DNA of 36,108 nt, taken from contig CAISDL010000046.1 in the NCBI GenBank assembly GCA_903884065.1, positions 1 to 36,108 of the forward strand, read 5' to 3'. The notes below the pieces were generated by a model. That model was given only the letters and a program-made list of their open reading frames with translations, was not told the DNA's origin and did no database searches. A program made the position numbers and the translations under genes. Below are positions 18,497 to 27,154 of the stretch, piece by piece. The stretch's first letter is position 1. Each line of letters starts with the position of its first letter. The DNA comes from an uncultured Actinomycetes bacterium (GTDB taxonomy: Bacteria; Actinomycetota; Actinomycetes; Mycobacteriales; Mycobacteriaceae).

Positions 18497-19966
18497 ATGG
18501 TATCCAGCGTGTTCCGATCTCGCGGGCTTAATGGCATGCCCGAGGTCCGGACGTTCTTCCGAACCAACGAGCAACCCATCTTCTTCGTCGGCCCCACCGC
18601 GTTCAATCTGCTCGGGATTGACCGCTGGGTGCGCGGATTCGAGTACATCGTGTACCACGACTCGTGGGACTCGGCGCATCCGAGGGTATTCACCCCGAGC
18701 AGCAAGCCGTACACGGAGTTCACCAGTTCCGAGCAAATCAACAACTACTTGTTGCGTGATCCCGAAGTGCAGCGCCACATTGAATTCCACTGCGCAGCAA
18801 CTGGATTGCGACCGATGATCGCCATGGTCTTCTTCGACGAGGAGACCGAGCAGATCTGCCGCGATCTGGACTACAACCTGATCCTGCCGCCGGACTCCCT
18901 GCGCCGGCATCTCGACTCCAAGATCGTCACCACGCGACTCGGCGAGGAGGCCGGTGCTCCGTCGGTGCCCAACGTCCTGGCCCGCGCCGATAGCTATCAA
19001 CAACTCTGCGAATTGAGCGCCGCAGCGGGCCTGGGTTCGGACCTGGTGGTCCAGACCCCCTACGGCGACTCGGGCAAGACGACGTTCTTCATCACCTGCG
19101 AGGCCGAATGGGATCGCGACAGCGCGAACATCATCGGCCAGGACCTCAAGATCATGAAGCGGATCAATAACCGGGCCGTGGCAGTGGAGGCGGTCAACAC
19201 CGAACACGGAACTGTCGTCGGTCCCTTCATGACCGACCTCACCGGCTATCCGGAGCTGACCCCCTACCGTGGCGGCTGGTGCGGGAATGACCTTTTCCCC
19301 GAGGCACTCTCGGAGGCGCACCGCAACACCGCCATCGGTCATGTCCGGCGCCTAGGCGACCGTCTCCGCGGCGAGGGGTACAAGGGCTTCTTCGAGGTCG
19401 ACGTTCTGGTGGACCTGGATTCGGATCACGTCTACCTTGGCGAACTGAACCCGAGGATCTCCGGAGCTTCCTCGATGACCAACGTCACCGCCGGCGCGTA
19501 CGCCGACATTCCGCTGTTCCTTTTCCACCTGCTGGAATTCATGGATGTCGACTACCAAGCCGACGTCGACGAGATCAACGAACGCTGGCGCGAACTGGCC
19601 GCCGTGGATGTGTGGGCGCAGTTGATCATGAAGGAACCCAACGAGGCGGTGGAGCGGATTCTGGCCGCGCCACAGACCGGCCGGTATCGACTCACCGAGG
19701 ACGGCGCGCTGAACTTCATCGGCGTCACCAACGACTGGCACGACGTCACCCACGAGGACGAGTGCTTCTTCCTGCGTGTCTACGGCCCTGGGGATTACCG
19801 GTTCAAGGGAGCGGACCTGGGCATCTTGGTGACCAAGGGGCGGATGCAGACCGACGACGGATTGACCCGGCGTTGCCGCAGGTATATCGACGGTATACGT
19901 GCGATGTACGTCAGCGAAGCACTGCCCACTGCGCCGTCGGTATACCCGATCGCCTTCGTCAAGTAG
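18497..19966 (+). CDS. ATP-grasp ligase, biotin-carboxylase-like fold, unknown substrate
   Basis: 489 residues. A Rossmann-like pre-ATP-grasp region (about 25-125) is followed by an ATP-grasp core: the flexible loop VVQTPYGDSGKTTFF (184-198), and the metal- and ATP-binding end GFFEVDVLVDLDSDHVYLGELNPRISGAS (297-325) with E-x-N-x-R. The remaining ~130 residues include KGADLGILVTKGRMQTDDGLTRRCRRYIDGI, resembling the C-terminal lobe of biotin carboxylases. No biotinyl domain is nearby, so it is more likely an amide-forming ligase acting on an acid and an amine than a carboxylase; that is inference. ATG 18497 has only a distant AGGA; ATG 18535 is an alternative. It is divergent from the amine oxidase and converges, with 4 nt between stops, on the NylB-like gene. 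Confidence 0.85.
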   Translation: MVSSVFRSRGLNGMPEVRTFFRTNEQPIFFVGPTAFNLLGIDRWVRGFEYIVYHDSWDSAHPRVFTPSSKPYTEFTSSEQINNYLLRDPEVQRHIEFHCAATGLRPMIAMVFFDEETEQICRDLDYNLILPPDSLRRHLDSKIVTTRLGEEAGAPSVPNVLARADSYQQLCELSAAAGLGSDLVVQTPYGDSGKTTFFITCEAEWDRDSANIIGQDLKIMKRINNRAVAVEAVNTEHGTVVGPFMTDLTGYPELTPYRGGWCGNDLFPEALSEAHRNTAIGHVRRLGDRLRGEGYKGFFEVDVLVDLDSDHVYLGELNPRISGASSMTNVTAGAYADIPLFLFHLLEFMDVDYQADVDEINERWRELAAVDVWAQLIMKEPNEAVERILAAPQTGRYRLTEDGALNFIGVTNDWHDVTHEDECFFLRVYGPGDYRFKGADLGILVTKGRMQTDDGLTRRCRRYIDGIRAMYVSEALPTAPSVYPIAFVK

Positions 19967-19970
19967 CCGA

Positions 19971-21257
19971 TCAGCCGTGGCCGCGTTCGCGGCCCTCCAC
20001 CACGCCGATCGGCCCGGTGAGCGCTGTGCGGTCGTGGCCCTGGCCAGACAACCCGGCAAGATGTCGGCCCGTTGCCGCGAATGCCCGGACCGTGTCGAGC
20101 AGATATGACGCCGACTGGGCGGTCGGCCACGATGACATCTTGACCGACACGGTTCTGGTCGCCCTGTCGACCACCACCATCTGACCGTGAATGCCCAGGC
20201 ATACCTGGAGATCACCGACGGGACCCGGCACGTGCCAGAACTGGTTGCGATACCACCCCCCGGTCAGCGTGGCCTCGGATGCCGACGCCACGAACGCCCC
20301 GCGGATGTCGGGGTCGAGTGTGCGCGACTGCACGAGCCACCGGTTGGGAACGACGGGCATCCCCGCCACGTAGCCGTCATCGAGCAGCATCTGTCCGAAC
20401 CTGGCGATGTCGCGCGCGGTGGCCGACATCCCGCCATCGTGGATCGCCGAACCGACTCCGTCACAGGTGATTTCGGCCTCGAACTCGGCGCCCATCCGCT
20501 GCCAGATCAATGTCGAGATCAGATCCGCCATCCGGACACCGGCGGCACGCTCGCAGACCCAGCCCAACATGTCGGTATCGGCTGAGCGGTACACGAACGG
20601 TCCGCCGTGGGGGCTCACAGCGCTCATCGAGGCGAGAAAGGCGTACATGCCGCCGACATGTCCGGGGCTCAATCCGGGGCGCCACCCCATGTGACGCTCC
20701 ATCACCCGTACCTCGGCGTCGGGATTGGTGTACTCCTCGCGGAACAGCACGCCGGTCCGCATGTCCAGCAGGTCACGCACCCGCGCCCCGCCGTATCCCG
20801 AGCCGGTGACCTCGGGCACATAGAGGTCGACGGGCTGATTCGGGTCGAGTTGGCCGCGGTCGACCAGTACCCCGGCGACACAGCCGACGACCGACTTGGT
20901 GACCGACATCAGCAGATGCACCGTCTCAGCGGTCATTCCGCCGTAGTAGCGCTCCAGGACGATGCGCCCGTCATGGATCACCACGACTGCGTCTGTCCAG
21001 GTCTCCTGCAGTACGTCGGCGAGGGTCGATACTCGTTCATCGACCCGATGGACCCCGACCACAGCAGGGTCCAGTGGGGTGTCGTGGCGCACCAGCGGGC
21101 GCACCAGTCCGTGTCCGATCGGAATCCGTTGGGTGGGAATCAGTTCCCGCAGGTGCTGAAAAGACCAGCGGTTGAAAGGCGGGTCCTGCCAGTTGACCAG
21201 CGTGACACGCCCCCCCGGGTCGGAGGGGAACCCTGACATCAGCGGCACCTCAGGCAT
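19971..21257 (-). CDS. NylB-like serine hydrolase (class C beta-lactamase fold)
   Basis: A 428-residue penicillin-recognising-fold hydrolase. The nucleophile motif S-x-x-K is at S118-K121 (LLMSVTKSVVG) and the Tyr motif at Y223 (FVYRSADTD). The N-terminal WQDPPFNRWSFQHLRELIPT and the C-terminal CLGIHGQMVVVD resemble 6-aminohexanoate-dimer hydrolase (NylB) as I remember it, rather than a true beta-lactamase. Such enzymes cleave linear amides or esters. No signal peptide is evident, so it is probably cytoplasmic. It starts at ATG 21257, and TAGGGT lies exactly 6 nt upstream, which suggests a leaderless transcript. An amidohydrolase beside an amine oxidase and an ATP-grasp ligase suggests a shared amide/amine pathway. 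Confidence 0.9.
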   Translation of the reverse strand: MPEVPLMSGFPSDPGGRVTLVNWQDPPFNRWSFQHLRELIPTQRIPIGHGLVRPLVRHDTPLDPAVVGVHRVDERVSTLADVLQETWTDAVVVIHDGRIVLERYYGGMTAETVHLLMSVTKSVVGCVAGVLVDRGQLDPNQPVDLYVPEVTGSGYGGARVRDLLDMRTGVLFREEYTNPDAEVRVMERHMGWRPGLSPGHVGGMYAFLASMSAVSPHGGPFVYRSADTDMLGWVCERAAGVRMADLISTLIWQRMGAEFEAEITCDGVGSAIHDGGMSATARDIARFGQMLLDDGYVAGMPVVPNRWLVQSRTLDPDIRGAFVASASEATLTGGWYRNQFWHVPGPVGDLQVCLGIHGQMVVVDRATRTVSVKMSSWPTAQSASYLLDTVRAFAATGRHLAGLSGQGHDRTALTGPIGVVEGRERGHG

Positions 21258-21263
21258 GCGCCA

Positions 21264-21269
21264 ACCCTA
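21264..21269 (-). promoter_or_regulatory. Putative -10 of a leaderless promoter for the NylB-like gene
   Basis: TAGGGT (T-A-N3-T) ends 6 nt before the ATG at 21257, placing the predicted transcription start on the A of ATG. No Shine-Dalgarno is present. Leaderless mRNAs are common in mycobacteria. Confidence 0.45.
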
Positions 21270-21290
21270 CCGCTCAGCCCCCATGATTCA

Positions 21291-21344
21291 GGCGGCGGAA
21301 GTCCGATTGCCGCCCTCCTCACCCGGGCTCGTCCCTCGCCCGGG
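21291..21344 (-). terminator. Two hairpins downstream of rel
   Basis: CCCGGGC (21322-21328) and GCCCGGG (21338-21344) form a perfect 7-bp stem with a 9-nt loop just after the rel stop. A second hairpin with 6-bp arms (GGCGGC 21291-21296, GCCGCC 21309-21314) follows. Neither has a T-tract. Confidence 0.5.
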
Positions 21345-21348
21345 ATCG

Positions 21349-23679
21349 TCAGGCCGCGGACGTCACCCGGTAGACGTCGTAGACGCCCTCGACGTTGCGC
21401 ACCGCGTTGAGCACGTGGCCCAGATGTTTAGGGTCGCCCATCTCAAACGTGAAGCGGCTCACCGCAACACGGTCATCGGAGGTGGTGACCGATGCCGACA
21501 GGATGTTCACCCGCTCATCGGCGAGCACCCGGGTGACGTCGGACAGCAACCGGTGCCGGTCGAGCGCCTCCACCTGGATAGCGACCAGGAACACCGATGT
21601 CGGCGACGGCGCCCACAGCACCTCGATGATCCGCTCGGACTGCTGACGCAGATCGCCGGCGTTGGTGCAGTCGGTGCGATGCACACTCACCCCGCCGCCG
21701 CGGGTCACGAACCCCATGATGTTGTCTCCCGGGACGGGCGTGCAGCACTTGGCGAGCTTGGTCAGGGTCCCGGGCGCACCCGGCACCGCCACCCCGGTGT
21801 CCTCGGTGGAGCGCTGGCGCACCAGCATCGTTGCCGGCGTGGACCGTTCGGCCAGTTCGTCCTCGGCGCCGTCGGCACCACCGAGTTGGGCCAGTAGCCG
21901 CTGCACGACGTGCCGCGGCGAGACATGGCCCTCACCGACGGCGGTGTAGAGCGCCGAGACGTCGGCGTAGCGCAATTCCTGGGCCAGCGCCGACATGGCC
22001 TCGCCGTTGACGATGCGCTGCAGTGGCAGGCCGCCGCGTCGAACCTCCCGCGCAATGGAGTCCTTACCCGCCTCCAGTGCCTCCTCGCGGCGCTCCTTGG
22101 CGAACCACTGCCGAATCTTGGCCTTCGCCCGCGGGGAGACCGCGAAACTCTGCCAGTCCCTCGACGGGCCGGCGTTGGGCGCCTTCGAGGTGAAAACCTC
22201 GACCACTTCGCCGTTTTCGAGCTTGCGCTCGAGCGCGACCAGACGGCCGTTGACCCGCGCGCCGATGCAGCGGTGCCCGACCTCGGTGTGCACCGCGTAG
22301 GCGAAGTCGACCGGCGTCGACCCGGCGGGCAGGGTGATCACGTCGCCCTTCGGGGTGAACACGAAGATCTCCTGGACCGCCAGGTCGTAGCGCAGCGACT
22401 CCAGGAACTCGCCGGGGTCGGCGGCCTCCCGCTGCCAGTCCAGCAGTTGGCGCATCCAGGCCATGTCGTCGATCTCGCCGACGGCATGGGCGTGCGGAAC
22501 TCCGTTGCGCCCCTTGGCTTCCTTGTAGCGCCAGTGCGCGGCGATGCCGTACTCGGCGGTGCGGTGCATGTCGCGGGTGCGGATCTGCACCTCCAACGGC
22601 TTGCCCTCCGGGCCGACGACGGTGGTGTGCAGCGATTGATAGACACCGAAACGGGGCTGGGCGATGTAGTCCTTGAACCGGCCCGGCATGGGCTGCCAGA
22701 GCGAATGCACCACGCCCACAGCGGCGTAGCAGTCGCGGATCTCGTCGCACAGGATCCGCACTCCGACCAGGTCGTGGATGTCGTCGAAGTCGCGGCCCTT
22801 GACGATCATCTTCTGGTAAATCGACCAGTAGTGCTTGGGCCGTCCCTCGACGCTCGCACCGATCTTCATCGCACCCAGAGCCGATCCGATATCGGCCCGG
22901 ACCCGAGCCAGGTAGGTGTCGCGCGAGGGCGCCCGGTCGGCCACCAGACGGACGATCTCCTCGTAACGCTTGGGATGCAGGATGGCGAAGGACAGATCCT
23001 CGAGTTCCCATTTGACCGTCGCCATCCCGAGCCGATGGGCAAGCGGCGCAATGACTTCCAACGTCTCCTTGGCCTTGCGAACCTGCTTCTCCGGCGGCAG
23101 GAACCGCATGGTCCGCATGTTGTGCAGCCGGTCGGCGACCTTGATCACCAGCACCCGCGGGTCGCGGGCCATGGCGATGATCATCTTTCGGATGGTCTCG
23201 CCCTCTGCCGCGCTGCCCAGCACCACCTTGTCGAGTTTGGTGACGCCGTCGACGAGATGGCCCACCTCGTCACCGAACTCGGCGGTCAGCGCCTCGAGGG
23301 TGTAACCGGTGTCCTCGACGGTGTCGTGCAACAGCGCCGCGACGAGTGTGGTGGTGTCCATGCCCAGCTCGGCGAGGATATTGGCCACCGCCAGCGGATG
23401 GGTGATGTAGGGGTCGCCCGAGCGTCGGAGTTGGGAGGCGTGCTTGGCCTCGGCCACCTCATAGGCCCGCTGCAGAATCGCCAGGTCGGCTTTGGGATAG
23501 ACCTCACGGTGTACCGAGATCAGCGGTTCGAGCACCGGGTTGTTGGCGCTGCGCTGGGCGGTCATCCGCCGCGCCAGCCGGGCCCGCACCCGGCGTGAGG
23601 CGCTGCTGGCGACCTTCGGAGCCGACACCTCGGGCAGCTCGGCGACCGGTGGGACGCCGCCGCCCGGTTCCTCCGCCAT
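21349..23679 (-). CDS. rel: Bifunctional (p)ppGpp synthetase/hydrolase Rel
   Basis: Makes (p)ppGpp from GTP/GDP and ATP in starvation and also hydrolyses it. The 776-residue protein has the HD hydrolase domain with [11 protein letters not shown] (H118/D119) and ADRLHNMRT, the synthetase domain ([48 protein letters not shown]), a TGS domain ([33 protein letters not shown]), the zinc-finger-like CCTPVPGD region and a C-terminal ACT domain. Both active sites look intact. ATG 23679 is chosen because GGAGG lies 5 nt upstream and it gives the expected MAEE N-terminus; GTG 23685 is only 6 nt further out. It follows apt in the same direction, the order known from mycobacteria. Confidence 0.98.
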   Translation of the reverse strand: MAEEPGGGVPPVAELPEVSAPKVASSASRRVRARLARRMTAQRSANNPVLEPLISVHREVYPKADLAILQRAYEVAEAKHASQLRRSGDPYITHPLAVANILAELGMDTTTLVAALLHDTVEDTGYTLEALTAEFGDEVGHLVDGVTKLDKVVLGSAAEGETIRKMIIAMARDPRVLVIKVADRLHNMRTMRFLPPEKQVRKAKETLEVIAPLAHRLGMATVKWELEDLSFAILHPKRYEEIVRLVADRAPSRDTYLARVRADIGSALGAMKIGASVEGRPKHYWSIYQKMIVKGRDFDDIHDLVGVRILCDEIRDCYAAVGVVHSLWQPMPGRFKDYIAQPRFGVYQSLHTTVVGPEGKPLEVQIRTRDMHRTAEYGIAAHWRYKEAKGRNGVPHAHAVGEIDDMAWMRQLLDWQREAADPGEFLESLRYDLAVQEIFVFTPKGDVITLPAGSTPVDFAYAVHTEVGHRCIGARVNGRLVALERKLENGEVVEVFTSKAPNAGPSRDWQSFAVSPRAKAKIRQWFAKERREEALEAGKDSIAREVRRGGLPLQRIVNGEAMSALAQELRYADVSALYTAVGEGHVSPRHVVQRLLAQLGGADGAEDELAERSTPATMLVRQRSTEDTGVAVPGAPGTLTKLAKCCTPVPGDNIMGFVTRGGGVSVHRTDCTNAGDLRQQSERIIEVLWAPSPTSVFLVAIQVEALDRHRLLSDVTRVLADERVNILSASVTTSDDRVAVSRFTFEMGDPKHLGHVLNAVRNVEGVYDVYRVTSAA

Positions 23680-23718
23680 GCTCACCTCCGATGTCCCCGT
23701 GTGCCGAGAATATCGCCT

Positions 23719-24270
23719 CTAGAGCAACTGCAGGCTGCGCACCGCCAACGGGCTCAGTCGCTCGCGGCCGCCCAGCCCCGCCAACTCCAACACGACCGCC
23801 GCCTCGGTGACCTCCGCGCACGCGTCGTTCAACAGGTCGCGGGCGGCGGCCACGGTTCCGCCGGTGGCGAGGACGTCGTCGACGATCGCCACGCGGCGAC
23901 CGCTCAGCGCGATGCCGGCGGACGGGATCTCCAAGGTGGCGGTGCCGTACTCGAGGGTGTAGGTCCGGCTGTGGACCGGAGGCGGCAGCTTGCCGCCCTT
24001 GCGGATGGCCAGCACCCCGACTCCCAGCCGATGGGCGACGGCACCGCCGAGCAGAAAGCCCCGCGCGTCGATCCCGGCGATCAGGTCGGCACCGGCCACC
24101 ATTTCTGCGAGAGCCTCGGTGACCGCCGCGAATCCGCGGGCATCGGCCAGCACGGGCGTCAGATCGCGAAAGAGGATTCCGGGCCCGGGGAAGTCGGGAA
24201 CGTCACGGGTCAGCGCTGCGATGACCGCCGACGCCTCGGCACGGCCGCCGGACCCGGGATCGCGGCTCAC
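23719..24270 (-). CDS. apt: Adenine phosphoribosyltransferase
   Basis: Purine salvage: adenine plus PRPP gives AMP and pyrophosphate in the cytoplasm. The 183-residue protein has the [16 protein letters not shown]-terminal motif, [22 protein letters not shown], and the PRPP-binding loop [13 protein letters not shown] (127-139). GTG 24270 is chosen because it overlaps the TGA of the upstream lipoprotein gene (GTGA, 24270-24267), showing translational coupling. rel follows 39 nt downstream, so AMP salvage and (p)ppGpp metabolism are co-transcribed, as in other mycobacteria. Confidence 0.96.
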   Translation of the reverse strand: MSRDPGSGGRAEASAVIAALTRDVPDFPGPGILFRDLTPVLADARGFAAVTEALAEMVAGADLIAGIDARGFLLGGAVAHRLGVGVLAIRKGGKLPPPVHSRTYTLEYGTATLEIPSAGIALSGRRVAIVDDVLATGGTVAAARDLLNDACAEVTEAAVVLELAGLGGRERLSPLAVRSLQLL

Positions 24271-25910
24271 TGCGGTTCCAGCCGCCAGCGATCCATGTTC
24301 CAGCCGGCGCCCCACTTGGTGGGGTTGGCCTCCACGCCGAACATCTTCTTGGCCGAGATCACGGTGCGCTGCTGCCGGTACAGCGGCAGCGTGGGCATGT
24401 CCTCCCACAACAACGGAGCGGCGTCGCCGAGCAGCCTGGCCTGTTCCTTGGGGTCGATGGTCACCGCGAGTGCGGCGATGATCCCGTCGACCTGAGGGTT
24501 GTTGTAGCCGGACAGGTTGTTGCCGTTACCGGCGTGCAGGGTGTAGTCGTCCATCGCCGACGAGCCGGTGGACCCGCTGCCCGATGCACCCCCGGTGCTG
24601 GCCAGCAGCGCGTCGATCTGTCCGTCGCGCAGCGTCTGCGGACCGACGCCGTCGGCCGTCACGTCGACCACGGTGACGCCCGCCGCCGCGCAGGATTGGG
24701 TGATTGCCGCGACTGCGGCGGCCAGCCGCGGATTGGGGCTCTGATAACCCAGGCGCATGGTGATCGCCTCGCCCTGCAGGCCTTCGCGAGCCGCGTCGGC
24801 GTTGGCAAGGTTGTACTGGTCGGACAACGGACCGGTTTCCAGCACGCTGTAGGCGTCCTCGGAAACCGTGTTCAGCCGAGAATTGGCGATCGGGAGGCGC
24901 GCGTTACCGGCGATGACGTCGCGCGGAACGCAGTGGGCCACCGCGCGACGCGCTTCGGGAGTGGCCAGCACACCCTGCGGGGCGAAGATCAGCTGCTCGA
25001 TGCCCGCGGACGGAATCTCGCTGCGCTGGTAGTCGTCCGGGGTGGTCAGCGTGCCCGAGGAACCGGTCGCCACGTCGACCACCTGGAAGGTGCCGTTGTT
25101 GATCCTGTCCTGCACGTCGACCCCACGCGGCCACACCGTGATCCGCTTGGTGACCGGTTTGGCGCCCCACCACGCGTCATTGGCCGTCAGCACGACCGCG
25201 CCCGCGGGCAGCACCGAGTCGATCTTGTACGGGCCCGACGAGGGGAACCGCTTGAGGTCGAGATCGGGCTTGAGGTTCCAGGTGGTGTTCCACGCCTGCG
25301 CGATCCGGCCGATGGCTCCCGGGTCCCCGCTCTGGATCGCGGCGGTGACATCCATGCCGAGGTCGTCGGCGAGCACATGGGAGGGCATCAGCGAGGTGGC
25401 GGTGAACAGTTGGTTGTATTCGGTGATCGCGCGGGCCGGCAGGAAGTTCACCCGGGCCTTCTTCTGGCCCGGCTGGCATTCGATGCCGGCGATGTCGAGA
25501 TAACCGGCCTGGCTGGCAGCGTTGAAACCCGGGAACCGCCCAGACTGCGCCGCCCAGGCCAGCACCATGTCGTCGCAGGTGACCGGTTTCCCGTCCGAGT
25601 ACACCGCGGCGTCGGCGATCTGGTAGTCGAGTACCAGAGGTTCGCGCCCGGTGACCGTGACCGACCCGAAGTCGTTGTCGGCCAACGACTGTCCGTCCGG
25701 ACCGTGCAGACTGAACCCGGTCAGGGTGCGAGCGAACGCCTGAGGGCCGGCCGAGGCCGCGCCGGTGACCGTGTTGGTGTTGTAGGTGCTCAAGACCCCG
25801 TCGACGGCATAGTCGACCTGGTCGGCCGCGCTGTCCGCACATCCGCTCAGGGTGGCGGAAGCCAGCACGGTGACTACCGCGGCGGCGGCCAGACGGCGCC
25901 TGTCAGCCAC
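24267..25910 (-). CDS. Family 5 substrate-binding lipoprotein (Rv2585c-like)
   Basis: A 547-residue lipoprotein: the N-terminal signal has the lipobox L-S-G-C (cysteine about residue 24). The mature part is an extracellular solute-binding protein family 5 fold of the peptide/nickel-binding type, with [25 protein letters not shown] near the N-terminus, [12 protein letters not shown] in the middle, and the C-terminal [22 protein letters not shown]. No permease or ATPase genes adjoin it, as at the M. tuberculosis locus, so its transporter partner, if any, is elsewhere. GTG 25910 lies 7 nt after the secF stop; its 3' end overlaps apt by 4 nt. Confidence 0.94.
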   Translation of the reverse strand: MADRRRLAAAAVVTVLASATLSGCADSAADQVDYAVDGVLSTYNTNTVTGAASAGPQAFARTLTGFSLHGPDGQSLADNDFGSVTVTGREPLVLDYQIADAAVYSDGKPVTCDDMVLAWAAQSGRFPGFNAASQAGYLDIAGIECQPGQKKARVNFLPARAITEYNQLFTATSLMPSHVLADDLGMDVTAAIQSGDPGAIGRIAQAWNTTWNLKPDLDLKRFPSSGPYKIDSVLPAGAVVLTANDAWWGAKPVTKRITVWPRGVDVQDRINNGTFQVVDVATGSSGTLTTPDDYQRSEIPSAGIEQLIFAPQGVLATPEARRAVAHCVPRDVIAGNARLPIANSRLNTVSEDAYSVLETGPLSDQYNLANADAAREGLQGEAITMRLGYQSPNPRLAAAVAAITQSCAAAGVTVVDVTADGVGPQTLRDGQIDALLASTGGASGSGSTGSSAMDDYTLHAGNGNNLSGYNNPQVDGIIAALAVTIDPKEQARLLGDAAPLLWEDMPTLPLYRQQRTVISAKKMFGVEANPTKWGAGWNMDRWRLEPQ

Positions 25911-25917
25911 CGGCGGC

Positions 25918-27150
25918 CTACCGTTCGCGCTTGCCGGAGGGGCGTTGCGGCCGCGCCGGCCGCGCAGCCGCCTCGCTGACGGACCCCGCGCCGACGCCGG
26001 CCTCGGCCGGCAGCGCCTCGTCGGCCACGGCCGTGCTCAATTCGGCAGACGTCGCGGATCCCCTGCGGCGGTTGAGAACCCGCTGGGTGTGGTTGCGCAC
26101 CAGTGCGGTCCGCTCCCGCATCGCCACCAGCAGCGGGGTGGCGAAGAAGATCGACGAGTAGGTGCCCGCCATGATCCCGATCAGCAGCACCAGCGACAGG
26201 TCCTTGAGCGTGCCAACACCGAGCAGCCACACCGCGACCACCATCAGCGCCAGCACCGGCATGATCGAGATGATGCTGGTGTTGATCGAGCGCATGAAGG
26301 TCTGGTTGACGGCCAGGTTGGCCTGTTCGGCGAACGTTCGCCGGGTGGTGTGCTCGAAGCCCTTGGTGTTCTCCTCGACTTTGTCGAACACGATGACGGT
26401 GTCGTAGAGCGAGAAGCCCAGGATGGTCAGCAGACCGATCACGGTGGCCGGGGTGACCTCGAAACCGATCAGGGAGTAGATGCCCGCGGTAATGATGAGG
26501 TCCAGCACCAGCGAGCTCAGTGCCGCGATCGCCATATACCGCTCGTAGCGCAACGCGATGTAGAAACCGACCAGAACCAGGAACACCCCCAGTGCGATAA
26601 GCGCCTTCTTGGTGATCTGGCCACCCCAGGTCTCCGATACCGCCGAGTCGCTGATGGCCTCCTTACTCGGCTTACCGTCGCTGCCCTTGGGCTGGAACTT
26701 CTCGAAGAGCCCATCGCGCAGTTTGGCGGTCTCCTCGTTGGTCAGAGTCTTGGAGCGAATCTGCACGGTGGCGCCCGCGCCGTTGCCGACAGTGACCACC
26801 GACTGCGGCGCCGTCCCGATCACATCGGTGAACACCTGCTCAACCTGGGTGACGCTGGCCTCTCCGCGGGGGAAGCCGACCTTCGTGCCGCCCTGGAAGT
26901 CGATGCCGAAGCTGAAGCCTCGCAGCACAATGCTGGCTACCGCGATGGCCACCATCAGTGCGGTGATGGCGAAGAACATTTTCCGCCGGCCCATCACGTC
27001 GAAGCCGCCGGTGCCGGTGTAGAGGCGGTTGAAGAAGCCGTGACGCGGCAGTGCCGCGTCAGACACCTCCGCGCCGGTTGCCTCGAGTTCGGCGGCTGAC
27101 GTCACGTCAATTCCGGTGGTCCTACCGGCCCCTGTGGTTTTCTCGGTCAT
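25918..27150 (-). CDS. secF: Protein translocase subunit SecF
   Basis: With SecD it uses the proton gradient to assist late steps of Sec-dependent export. The 410-residue protein has a first helix (MFFAITALMVAIAVASIVLRG), the SecF signature FSFGIDFQGGTKVGF, a periplasmic domain, and five further helices with ATVIGLLTILGFSLYDTVIVFDKVEEN, the conserved cytoplasmic-side motif. The N-terminal ~45 residues and C-terminal ~70 residues (RPARPQRPSGKRER end) are extensions usual in actinobacteria. ATG 27150 has GGGGA about 7-8 nt upstream and lies 4 nt after the secD stop. Confidence 0.97.
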   Translation of the reverse strand: MTEKTTGAGRTTGIDVTSAAELEATGAEVSDAALPRHGFFNRLYTGTGGFDVMGRRKMFFAITALMVAIAVASIVLRGFSFGIDFQGGTKVGFPRGEASVTQVEQVFTDVIGTAPQSVVTVGNGAGATVQIRSKTLTNEETAKLRDGLFEKFQPKGSDGKPSKEAISDSAVSETWGGQITKKALIALGVFLVLVGFYIALRYERYMAIAALSSLVLDLIITAGIYSLIGFEVTPATVIGLLTILGFSLYDTVIVFDKVEENTKGFEHTTRRTFAEQANLAVNQTFMRSINTSIISIMPVLALMVVAVWLLGVGTLKDLSLVLLIGIMAGTYSSIFFATPLLVAMRERTALVRNHTQRVLNRRRGSATSAELSTAVADEALPAEAGVGAGSVSEAAARPARPQRPSGKRER

Positions 27151-27154
27151 AGAT

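Noticed and set aside
16426..21257. Local regulator gene for the amine cluster
   Set aside because: All frames in the cluster are accounted for by the oxidase, ligase and hydrolase genes. No helix-turn-helix protein is present.
21910..23598. A long plus-strand open frame opposite rel
   Set aside because: It mirrors the codons of rel. The rel protein matches its family across its whole length, so the opposite frame is a shadow.
24534..27099. Two long plus-strand open frames opposite the lipoprotein and secF
   Set aside because: Both are antisense to genes with clear motifs, are rich in Arg, Gly and His, and have no ribosome site or domain.
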